A DNA stretch of 64,000 nt from Microvirga soli. GTDB taxonomy: Bacteria > Pseudomonadota > Alphaproteobacteria > Rhizobiales > Beijerinckiaceae. The position numbers and the translations under genes were made by a program. The notes below the pieces were generated by a model. That model was not told the origin of the DNA and searched no databases. It saw only the letters and a program-made list of their open reading frames with translations. Positions 56,926 to 64,000 of the stretch are shown here, in pieces (the first letter of the stretch is position 1; each line of letters opens with the position of its first letter). The stretch covers positions 248,001 to 312,000 of the forward strand of contig NZ_JAERQE010000001.1 in NCBI RefSeq assembly GCF_016734765.1. Direction: 5' to 3'.

Positions 56926-58512
56926 ATGGTGAACGGATTGGCCCTCATGCCCGAGCAAGACATTCTGCAGGCCGCATGGATCGTGACGCTTCCCGACCAC
57001 GAGGCGACGGAGCGCTTCGCTGAAGTCCTGGCCGAGGAACTGAAACCCGGCGATCTCGTGACCCTCTCGGGCGGCCTCGGGGCTGGCAAGACGACGCTTG
57101 CCCGCGCCCTCGTGCGCATCCTCGCGGGCGATCCTGAACTCGAGGTTCCGAGCCCCACCTTCACCCTGATGCAGGTCTATGACGGCCCGCGCAGCCCCAT
57201 CGTCCACGCGGATTTCTATCGCCTGTCCGGCGGCTACGAGCTGGTAGAGCTGGGCTGGGACGAGATGACGGAGAACGCGATCTCTCTCGTCGAATGGCCG
57301 GAGCGCGCCGAGGATGCGCTAAAGCCCGAGCATCTCGACATCCGCCTCGATTTTGCTCCAGGCGGCCAGGGCAAGGGCCGGCTCGTCATGCTCACCGGCA
57401 CCGGCGCCTTCGCGTCCCGGCTTCAGCGCATGAAGGCCTATCGCAACCTCGTGGAGCGCTGCGGCTGGGGCGATGCCAGGCGCCACCCCATGACGGCCGA
57501 TGCTTCCGTGATCCGCTCCTACGAGCGCCTCGTGAAGCCCGACGGCTCGACCGCGCTCCTGATGATTTCGCCGCCGCGCCCGATCGGGCCCGCCGTGCGG
57601 CGCGGCAAGCCCTACACGACCATCGCCAAGCTCGCCGAGACGGTGAATGCGTTTGTCGCCATGGACAAGGGCCTGCGGGCCTTAGGGTTCAGCGCACCCT
57701 ACATCTACGGCGAGGATCTGGAGGCGGGCCTCCTCCTCATCGAGGATCTCGGCGCCGAGCCGGTGACCGACGGGAACGGGCCAATCCCCGAGCGCTACGG
57801 TGAGGCCACGCGCCTTCTCGCCCAGCTCCATGGCCAGACCCTGCCGCAGGTGCTGCCCGTAGCGGAGGGTGTCGACCACGCGATCCCGGCCTACGATCTC
57901 GAAGCGCTCCTCATCGAGGTGGAGTTGCTGCTCGACTGGTACGTGCCGCACATCATCGGCACGCAGCTCTCGGGCTCGGTGCGGGCGGAGTTCGTCAATC
58001 TCTGGACCGAGACCCTGGGCGAGGTTCTCTCCGCACCTGCTACCTGGACCCTGCGCGACTATCATTCGCCGAACCTGATCTGGCTGCCGGGGCGCGAAGG
58101 CCTGCAGCGCGTCGGCATGATCGACTTCCAGGACGCGGTGCTGGGCTCTCCCGCCTACGACGTCGCCTCGCTGCTGCAGGATGCGCGCGTGACCGTGCCG
58201 CCGGAGCTCGAGCTCAAGCTCATCGGCCTCTATGCCCGCGACCGGAAGGTTGCCGACCCGAGCTTCGACGTGTCGGCCTTCGCCCGCGCCTACGCCATCA
58301 TGGCAGGCCAGCGCGCCACCAAGATTCTCGGCATCTTCGCCCGCCTCGACCGGCGGGACGGCAAGCCGCATTACCTGAAGCACCTGCCGCGGATCGAATC
58401 CTACCTCGTCCGCAACCTCGCCCATCCGGCCCTGGGAAAGCTCAAAGGCTGGTATGAGACCCACCTGCCGCGGCTCATCCCACCCGCGGATGAAGCTCCT
58501 CCCGCATCCTGA
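56926..58512 (+). CDS. TsaE fused to AmgK-like sugar kinase
   Basis: 528 residues, two domains. TsaE (about 1-160): Walker A SGGLGAGKTTLARALV, EVPSPTFTLMQVYDG, HADFYRLSG, SLVEWPERAED; an ATPase needed for t6A modification of ANN-decoding tRNAs. The second domain (about 175-520) is an aminoglycoside-phosphotransferase-like kinase with GLLLIEDLGAEPV, catalytic TLRDYHSPNLIWLPG and GMIDFQDAVLGSPAYDVASLL, the pattern of AmgK, which phosphorylates MurNAc/GlcNAc at C1. A murU-type gene follows 8 bases later, matching amgK-murU of pseudomonads. So it probably serves both tRNA modification and peptidoglycan salvage. Confidence 0.9.
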   Translation: MVNGLALMPEQDILQAAWIVTLPDHEATERFAEVLAEELKPGDLVTLSGGLGAGKTTLARALVRILAGDPELEVPSPTFTLMQVYDGPRSPIVHADFYRLSGGYELVELGWDEMTENAISLVEWPERAEDALKPEHLDIRLDFAPGGQGKGRLVMLTGTGAFASRLQRMKAYRNLVERCGWGDARRHPMTADASVIRSYERLVKPDGSTALLMISPPRPIGPAVRRGKPYTTIAKLAETVNAFVAMDKGLRALGFSAPYIYGEDLEAGLLLIEDLGAEPVTDGNGPIPERYGEATRLLAQLHGQTLPQVLPVAEGVDHAIPAYDLEALLIEVELLLDWYVPHIIGTQLSGSVRAEFVNLWTETLGEVLSAPATWTLRDYHSPNLIWLPGREGLQRVGMIDFQDAVLGSPAYDVASLLQDARVTVPPELELKLIGLYARDRKVADPSFDVSAFARAYAIMAGQRATKILGIFARLDRRDGKPHYLKHLPRIESYLVRNLAHPALGKLKGWYETHLPRLIPPADEAPPAS

Positions 58513-58520
58513 GCCCGCCC

Positions 58521-59255
58521 TTGTCCCAGACCTCGCCGCACGCACCCCGCAAAGCCATCGTCCTCGCCGCAGGTCTCGGCAAGCGCATGCTGCCGATCAC
58601 GGCCACGATGCCGAAACCGCTGGTGAAGGTGGCGGGCCGGAGCCTGATCGACTTCGCCCTCGACAAGCTGCACGAGGCAGGCGTGGAGACGGTGGTGGTG
58701 AACGTCCATCACTTCGCCGACATGCTCGAAGCGCATCTGCGTGGCCGCGAAACACCGCGCATCGTGGTCTCCGACGAGCGGGCTGAGCTTCTGGAGACCG
58801 GCGGCGGCGTGAGGAAGGCCCTGCCGCTTCTGGGCCATGAGCCCTTCATCACCTTCAACTCGGACTCGCTCTGGATCGAAGGCCAGGAGCCGAATCTGCT
58901 ACGCTTGGTGCAGGCCTGGGACCCGGACAGGATGGACATCCTGATGCTCGTCGCGCCGTTATCCACAAGCATCGGATTCGAAGGCCGCGGCGATTTTCAC
59001 CAGGATCCGGACGGCCGCCTGCGCCGTCGCGGAACGGACGACAGCGCGCCTTTCGCCTATGCGGGCGTGGCCATCGTGAAGCCGGAACTCGTTCACGGCA
59101 CACCGGATGGAGCCTTTTCCGCCAACGCCTTTTATGACCGTGCCATCGCCAAGGAGCGCCTCTACGGCTTGTGCCTGGAGGGGCAGTGGCTGCATGTTGG
59201 AGAGCCGCAGGCGATTGCCGAGGCCGAACGATGCCTCGCCGCCAGCAGGCGATGA
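58521..59255 (+). CDS. murU: MurNAc-1-phosphate uridylyltransferase (MurU-like)
   Basis: 244 residues from a TTG at 58521, 8 bases after the kinase stop. Nucleotidyltransferase motif VLAAGLGKRMLPITATMPKPLVKVAGRSLI, FNSDSLWIEG for the metal Asp, LEGQWLHVGEPQAIAEAE at the end. MurU converts MurNAc-1-P and UTP to UDP-MurNAc, bypassing de novo synthesis. Start codon and weak ribosome site suggest coupling to the preceding gene. Close relatives include glucose-1-P nucleotidyltransferases, but context favours MurU. Confidence 0.87.
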   Translation: MSQTSPHAPRKAIVLAAGLGKRMLPITATMPKPLVKVAGRSLIDFALDKLHEAGVETVVVNVHHFADMLEAHLRGRETPRIVVSDERAELLETGGGVRKALPLLGHEPFITFNSDSLWIEGQEPNLLRLVQAWDPDRMDILMLVAPLSTSIGFEGRGDFHQDPDGRLRRRGTDDSAPFAYAGVAIVKPELVHGTPDGAFSANAFYDRAIAKERLYGLCLEGQWLHVGEPQAIAEAERCLAASRR

Positions 59256-59264
59256 GGTTTCGTA

Positions 59265-62200
59265 GTGTCGAGCGTACCGCGCGTCTTTTCCATTCCTCCG
59301 GGTTGCGCCTTCCTGCCGACCCTGGTGGACGCGCTGTTCGACGGCCGCCTTGTCGGTCCGCTCCCTAACGACCCCGCGGCCCTTGCCGACATCACGATCT
59401 ATGTTCCCAACCGCCGCGCCACGCGCGCGCTGATCGCGCTTCTGGCTGAACGGGGCGACGGCCGGGCGCAGCTCCTGCCGCGCATCGTGCCGCTGGGCGA
59501 AACGGACGAAGCCGAGTTCGAGCTGACGGGCCTGGAGGGCACGCCGCTGCAGGAGGCCGCGAGCCTCAAGCCTCCGATTCCGCCCCTGGAGCGCCGCCTC
59601 ATCCTCACGCGGCTCGTGCAGCGCTGGTCGGCGGAAGTGGACCGCGCGCTGCTGCAGATCGGCCCCGAGGTGCCCTTCATGGTGCCGGCTTCGCCGGCCG
59701 ATGCGGTGAACCTTGCAGGCGATCTCGAGACCCTGATGGATGCCTTCACGACGGAAGGCATCGACTGGCATGCTCTCGAACTGGCGGTGGATGCCGACTA
59801 CTCGAAATATTTCGAGATCACCCGCCACTTCGTGCAGATCGCGAGCGAATACTGGCCCGGGATCCTGGCCGAGCGGCAGGCAAGCGACCCGGCCCAGCGG
59901 CGCAACGCCTTGCTGGAGGCGGAAGCGAAGCGTCTCATCCGCGAGCGCCCCGAGCATCCCATCATCGTGGCGGGCTCGACCGGTTCGGTGCCGGCCACCG
60001 CGAACCTCATGGGCGTGATCGCGCGCCTGCCCAAGGGCGCCATCGTGCTGCCCGGTCTCGATACCGATCTCGACGAGGAAAGCTGGTCGACCATCGGCGG
60101 GCATGGCGATGACGAGAGCGATCCCGTGCACAGCCATCCGCAGGCTTCGCTCCGCCGTCTCCTCGACAAGCACCTGCGCATTCAACGCTCCGCCGTCACC
60201 GTTCTCGGCGACACGCCGGAGGCCGCGAGCGCGCGCAATCATCTTCTCTCCGAAGCCCTGCGTCCGGCCGACACCACGGACCGCTGGTCGCTGATCTCAA
60301 CCGAGGATCGTGTCGCCTTGAGCCGCAGCGGCTGCCAGGGTCTCGCCATCATCGAGGCGGCGGACGAGCGCGAAGAGGCTTTGTCCATCGCCATCGCGCT
60401 GCGCGAAACCATCGCTCATCCAGGACAAACCGCCGCCCTCGTCACGCCCGATCGCGCGCTTGCCGCGCGCGTGACGGCGGAGCTCGCCCGCTGGGGCCTG
60501 AGCGTGGAGGACTCCGCCGGCATCCCCCTCTCCGACACGCCGGCCGGACGTCTCGCACGCTTGGCTGCGGAAGCGGCGGCCGACGATCTGCGCCCCGTGC
60601 GGCTGCTCGCATTGTTGGCCCATCCCCTGGTGCGTCTGGGCTTGTCGCGTGAAACCGTTGAACATGCGGCCAGCGTGCTTGAGATCGGCGTGCTGCGAGG
60701 GCCCGCGCCTGCGCTCGGCATCGCGGGCATGCGTGCGGCGCTCGCCAGCCGACGCGCTGAGAGCGATCGTCGCGCACCACGTCCGGTGAAGCGCCTGACG
60801 GACACCGATTGGGACCTCGCCGACGGGTTGCTGCAGCGCCTCGGCGTCGCCTTCGAGACCTTCACGCCTGCCGTTCACGGCGAAGGCAAGCTCGATCTGA
60901 TGGCGCTGGTGGAGCACCATCGCCGGGCGGTCGAATGGCTTTGGGCCGGCCCTGAAGATGCTCCGGAGGAGCCCGACCAGGATGCTTCGAGGGAAGCCCT
61001 CGCGGCGCTCTTCGACGATCTCGAACACTCGGACATTCGTGCCGAGGAAGGCCATCCGCTCGCGGGCCGCTTCGTTGATTACCCGACCTTCTTCAACGCG
61101 CTCGCCAAGCAGCGCAGTTTAAGCCCATCGCCGCGCTCGACCCATCGCCGCCTGAAGATCCTCGGCCTTCTCGAGGCGCGTCTTCTCTCCGTCGACCGGG
61201 TGGTGCTCGGCGGATTGGACGAGGGCACCTGGCCGCCCCGCACGGTGACGGACGCGTTTCTCAACCGCCCCATGCGCTCACGCGTCGGCCTGATGCCGCC
61301 GGAGCGGCGCATCGGCCAGACCGCGCACGATTTCGTGCAGGCGCTCGGCACCCACGACGTGGTGATCACCCGTGCCCACAAGCGCGACGGCTCGCCCATG
61401 GTGCCCTCGCGCTTCCTGCAGCGGCTCAAGGCCTTCACCGGCAAGGGCACATGGGAGCAGATAACGAAGGCCGGCGAAACCTACCGCCGCCTCGCCCGCA
61501 CCCTCGACACGCCGGAGCCCGCGCCGCCCCTGCCCCGCCCGCGGCCGAAGCCCGATCCGGCGCTGTTCCCGCGCAGTTTAAGCGTCACGGAAATCGAGAC
61601 GCTGGTGCGCGACCCTTATTCGATCTTCGCACGCCACATCCTCAAGCTCGATGCGCTCGACGCGATTGCCGTGACACCGAGCGCTGCGGATCGCGGCACG
61701 ATCATTCACGAGGTGCTCGGGACCTTCGCTCGGCAATATCCCAAGGCAATTCCCGCCCATGCGCTGGAAATTCTCCTTGGCCTTGGCGAAGTCGAATTTG
61801 CCGACATTGCGGAGGCCTATCCCGAACTCTACGCCGAGTGGTGGCCGCGTTTCACGCGGCTCGCCACGGAGTTCGTCGTGTGGGAGCAGGCACGCCGCCC
61901 TACGCTCGTCGATGTCTATGCGGAGCGCTCGGGCTCCCTGTCGATCCCGCTGCCGGACGGCTCGATCTTCAATCTGCGCGCCCGCGCCGACCGCATCGAG
62001 CATCGCCGCGACGGCGGCTTTGCCATCATCGACTTCAAGACCGGCCAGCCGCCCGGCATCCGGGAAGTCTATGCCGGCTTCTCGCCGCAACTGACGCTCG
62101 AAGCCATGATGCTGATGAAGGGCGCCTTCAAGGGCTTGCCGAAGGCGAAGGAGACGCCGGATCTCATCTACATCCACACCACCGGCGGCCGCGAGCCGAT

Positions 62201-62432
62201 CAAGCCGCGCGAGATCGGGCCGTCGGGCAAGGAAACACGTCCCGTCGCGGAGATCGTGGAAGAGCATCGCCGCCGCTTCGAGGGGATGATCGTGCGCTAC
62301 GCCAAGGGCGAAGCCGCCTATCTCTCGCGGCCCTTCCCGAAATATGCGCGGCGCTTCTCGGAATACGATCATCTGGCGCGGGTGAAGGAATGGTCGCTTG
62401 CCAGCGCCGGCGGCGGTGAGGGCTTCGAATGA
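59265..62432 (+). CDS. addB: Double-strand break repair protein AddB
   Basis: 1055 residues, GTG start at 59265, the alphaproteobacterial AddB size. N-terminal inactivated helicase-like half (YVPNRRATRALIALLAERG, RIVPLGE) and C-terminal RecB-type nuclease domain with DRGTIIHEVLGTFA and FAIIDFKTGQPPG (the PD-D/ExK residues). With AddA it forms the RecBCD-equivalent helicase-nuclease that resects double-strand breaks for RecA. Its stop overlaps the addA ATG (ATGA). Confidence 0.95.
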   Translation: MSSVPRVFSIPPGCAFLPTLVDALFDGRLVGPLPNDPAALADITIYVPNRRATRALIALLAERGDGRAQLLPRIVPLGETDEAEFELTGLEGTPLQEAASLKPPIPPLERRLILTRLVQRWSAEVDRALLQIGPEVPFMVPASPADAVNLAGDLETLMDAFTTEGIDWHALELAVDADYSKYFEITRHFVQIASEYWPGILAERQASDPAQRRNALLEAEAKRLIRERPEHPIIVAGSTGSVPATANLMGVIARLPKGAIVLPGLDTDLDEESWSTIGGHGDDESDPVHSHPQASLRRLLDKHLRIQRSAVTVLGDTPEAASARNHLLSEALRPADTTDRWSLISTEDRVALSRSGCQGLAIIEAADEREEALSIAIALRETIAHPGQTAALVTPDRALAARVTAELARWGLSVEDSAGIPLSDTPAGRLARLAAEAAADDLRPVRLLALLAHPLVRLGLSRETVEHAASVLEIGVLRGPAPALGIAGMRAALASRRAESDRRAPRPVKRLTDTDWDLADGLLQRLGVAFETFTPAVHGEGKLDLMALVEHHRRAVEWLWAGPEDAPEEPDQDASREALAALFDDLEHSDIRAEEGHPLAGRFVDYPTFFNALAKQRSLSPSPRSTHRRLKILGLLEARLLSVDRVVLGGLDEGTWPPRTVTDAFLNRPMRSRVGLMPPERRIGQTAHDFVQALGTHDVVITRAHKRDGSPMVPSRFLQRLKAFTGKGTWEQITKAGETYRRLARTLDTPEPAPPLPRPRPKPDPALFPRSLSVTEIETLVRDPYSIFARHILKLDALDAIAVTPSAADRGTIIHEVLGTFARQYPKAIPAHALEILLGLGEVEFADIAEAYPELYAEWWPRFTRLATEFVVWEQARRPTLVDVYAERSGSLSIPLPDGSIFNLRARADRIEHRRDGGFAIIDFKTGQPPGIREVYAGFSPQLTLEAMMLMKGAFKGLPKAKETPDLIYIHTTGGREPIKPREIGPSGKETRPVAEIVEEHRRRFEGMIVRYAKGEAAYLSRPFPKYARRFSEYDHLARVKEWSLASAGGGEGFE

Positions 62433-64000
62433 GCACTGATCTCGTCATCCCGCAATACACCAAGGACGCGCAGCGCCGCGCCGCGAATCCGCGCGCCTCC
62501 GCCTGGGTGTCGGCCAATGCGGGCGCAGGGAAAACCAAGGTGCTCACGGATCGTGTGGTGCGCCTGCTGCTCGCAGGCTCGCTGCCGGGCCGAATCCTGT
62601 GCCTCACCTTTACCAAGGCGGCAGCCGCCAACATGGCGATCCGCGTTTTCGAGCGCCTCGGTCGCTGGGTGACGCTCGACGAGGAAAGCCTTGTCTCGGA
62701 GTTGACGGAGCTTGAGGGCGAAAGGCCGACGCGCAAACAGGTGAAGCTCGCGCGCACGCTCTTTGCCCGTGCAGTGGAAACGCCGGGCGGCCTGAAGATC
62801 GACACCATCCACGCCTTCTGCGAACGGCTCCTGCATCTGGTGCCCTTCGAGGCCAATGTGCCGGCGCGCTTTGCCGTGCTCGACGAGAGCCAGACCGACG
62901 AGATGTTGGCGCAGGCGACATCCAACGTGATGGCCGATGCGGCAAGCGGCAGCTTTCCGGCATTGGCGGATGCCCTCGACATCATCAGCGTCGATGCGGT
63001 GGGCGATGCACTCGCCTCCGCGATCAATGCGGCGTTGAAATGCAAGACGTTCCTGCACGATCCGACGGGCCCCATGCGGCTGCGCAAGGAACTTGGGCTG
63101 GCGCCAGACGAGACTCTCGAATCCATCGAGACTGCGATGGTCGAAGGCGGCATTGCATCAGGTGAATGGCCTGCCATCGCGCAGGAGCTTCTTGCTGGCA
63201 AAGCCACCGACCAGGAACGTGCCGCTTCCTTCATTGCAGCGGCGGAAGCCCAGGATCTGGACGAGAAGCTCAAGCACTACTTATCGGTCTTCCTGAAGGA
63301 ATCTGATTGGACGCCACGTGCAGAATCGCGTCTTGTCACGAAATCCGTCGATCCTGCCTTGAAGCAAAGCCTGCTGGATGAGCAAGCTCGGATCTGGAGC
63401 CTCATCGACAAGCGCAAGGCCGCGCGTGCCGCCGAGCGCACAGGCGCATTGTTCACGCTTGCGGCCGAAATCCACGCCCGCGTCGAGCAGGCGAAGATGC
63501 GGCTTGGCGCCCTGGACTTCCAGGACCTCATCGACAAGACGCTGGCGCTATTGTCACGCGGCGACACCGCCTGGGTGCTCTACAAGCTCGATCGCGGCAT
63601 CGACCACGTGCTGATCGACGAAGCGCAGGACACGAATCCGGAGCAATGGGAGATCCTGCGCAAGATCACCGAGGATTTCACCTCCGGCGCCGGCGCGGCA
63701 GGCGGACGCGTGCGCACGCTGTTTGCGGTGGGCGATCCCAAGCAGTCGATCTACGGCTTCCAGGGAGCGGCCCCGCAGGAGTTTGAGACCACCCGCCGCA
63801 GCTGGTCGCAGAAGGTGCGCGAAGCGGAGCTCGCCTTCGAGGACGTATCGCTCACCATGTCGTTCCGCTCAGGCAAGGCGGTGCTGTCGGCCGTGGACGC
63901 GACGTTTGCGGTCGACCGGCACTTCAAGGGCCTGTCCTTCGAGGACAAGGCAATCGGCACCGTGCACGAGAGCGCGCGTCCCCATGCGCCCGGCCTCGTG
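62429..64000 (+). CDS. addA: Double-strand break repair helicase AddA, 5' part
   Basis: 524 codons are present before the window ends; the full protein is expected to be about 1150 residues. UvrD/Rep-type helicase: Walker A WVSANAGAGKTKVLTDR at about 27-43, motif Ia LCLTFTKAAAANMAIRV, HAFCERLL, Walker B HVLIDEAQDTNPEQW, motif III FAVGDPKQSIYGFQGA, motif IV SFRSG. The ATG overlaps the addB stop by four bases. 3'-5' helicase and nuclease partner of AddB. Confidence 0.95.
   Translation, partial: MSTDLVIPQYTKDAQRRAANPRASAWVSANAGAGKTKVLTDRVVRLLLAGSLPGRILCLTFTKAAAANMAIRVFERLGRWVTLDEESLVSELTELEGERPTRKQVKLARTLFARAVETPGGLKIDTIHAFCERLLHLVPFEANVPARFAVLDESQTDEMLAQATSNVMADAASGSFPALADALDIISVDAVGDALASAINAALKCKTFLHDPTGPMRLRKELGLAPDETLESIETAMVEGGIASGEWPAIAQELLAGKATDQERAASFIAAAEAQDLDEKLKHYLSVFLKESDWTPRAESRLVTKSVDPALKQSLLDEQARIWSLIDKRKAARAAERTGALFTLAAEIHARVEQAKMRLGALDFQDLIDKTLALLSRGDTAWVLYKLDRGIDHVLIDEAQDTNPEQWEILRKITEDFTSGAGAAGGRVRTLFAVGDPKQSIYGFQGAAPQEFETTRRSWSQKVREAELAFEDVSLTMSFRSGKAVLSAVDATFAVDRHFKGLSFEDKAIGTVHESARPHAPGLV

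Overview
The window looks like chromosomal DNA of a GC-rich alphaproteobacterium of the order Hyphomicrobiales (Rhizobiales). The evidence is the linked block chvI-chvG-hprK-manX-npr-ahcY-divL-tsaE/amgK-murU-addB-addA, complete minCDE, a DivL-type kinase with Tyr in place of the phospho-His, CtrA-type TTAA-N7-TTAA sites, and GTCATCCCGG-type palindromic repeats. A Methylobacteriaceae/Microvirga-like host is my best guess from gene style only. There is no prophage, insertion sequence, CRISPR array, rRNA or tRNA that I can support.

Layout. 1-3.3 kb: a short hypothetical gene, a DMT exporter, an MFS exporter and an RlpA-like wall protein behind an AT-rich leader. 3.4-5.4 kb: two overlapping envelope genes, one ending in a degenerate SNase fold. 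5.4-7.3 kb: minC-minD-minE on the minus strand with a CtrA box upstream. 7.6-10.4 kb: an orphan TAXI binding protein and a secreted coiled-coil/Sel1-like protein. 10.4-16 kb: an XRE-cupin regulator with a long dyad over its start codon, a GNAT, TauE/SafE, a hypothetical gene, and divergent cysK/yeeE separated by two strong dyads. 16.1-20 kb: oxyR, an MBL hydrolase and the glutathione-dependent formaldehyde pair frmA-fghA. 20-22.9 kb: NudK-type Nudix, a stand-alone SIR2-like protein and an AmpG-like permease. 22.9-28.7 kb: a xylose locus (xylF-xylH-xylG-SDR and a divergent ROK regulator), with palindromic repeats in several of its gaps. 28.75-32.2 kb: a 1164-residue RTX protein. 32.7-40.8 kb: polA-GNAT, an ldhA-like gene, a GST broken by a nonsense codon, a cyclase gene that looks frameshifted at a perfect 30-bp palindrome, a small coiled-coil gene and a class II glutamine amidotransferase. 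40.9-46.3 kb: an NhaD-like antiporter, a nested repeat, an LhgO-like oxidase apparently starting at ATA, a UgpC/MalK-type ATPase and a GlcD-like FAD oxidase. 46.4-64 kb: pckA divergent from the long chvI-to-addA block, which runs off the right edge.

How the genes work together. ChvG/ChvI sits with an incomplete PTS (HprK, EIIA-Man, HPr) and next to pckA, a likely envelope/carbon-status control module. AmpG, the AmgK half of the TsaE fusion and MurU are three steps of the peptidoglycan-recycling salvage route to UDP-MurNAc. MinC and DivL both carry apparent CtrA boxes, joining division-site placement and the CtrA phosphorelay. AhcY has a sulfur-metabolism-type dyad, and cysK/yeeE form a second sulfur locus. 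Starts were chosen by Shine-Dalgarno spacing, family length and domain limits. All functions are read from sequence motifs, with no database search.
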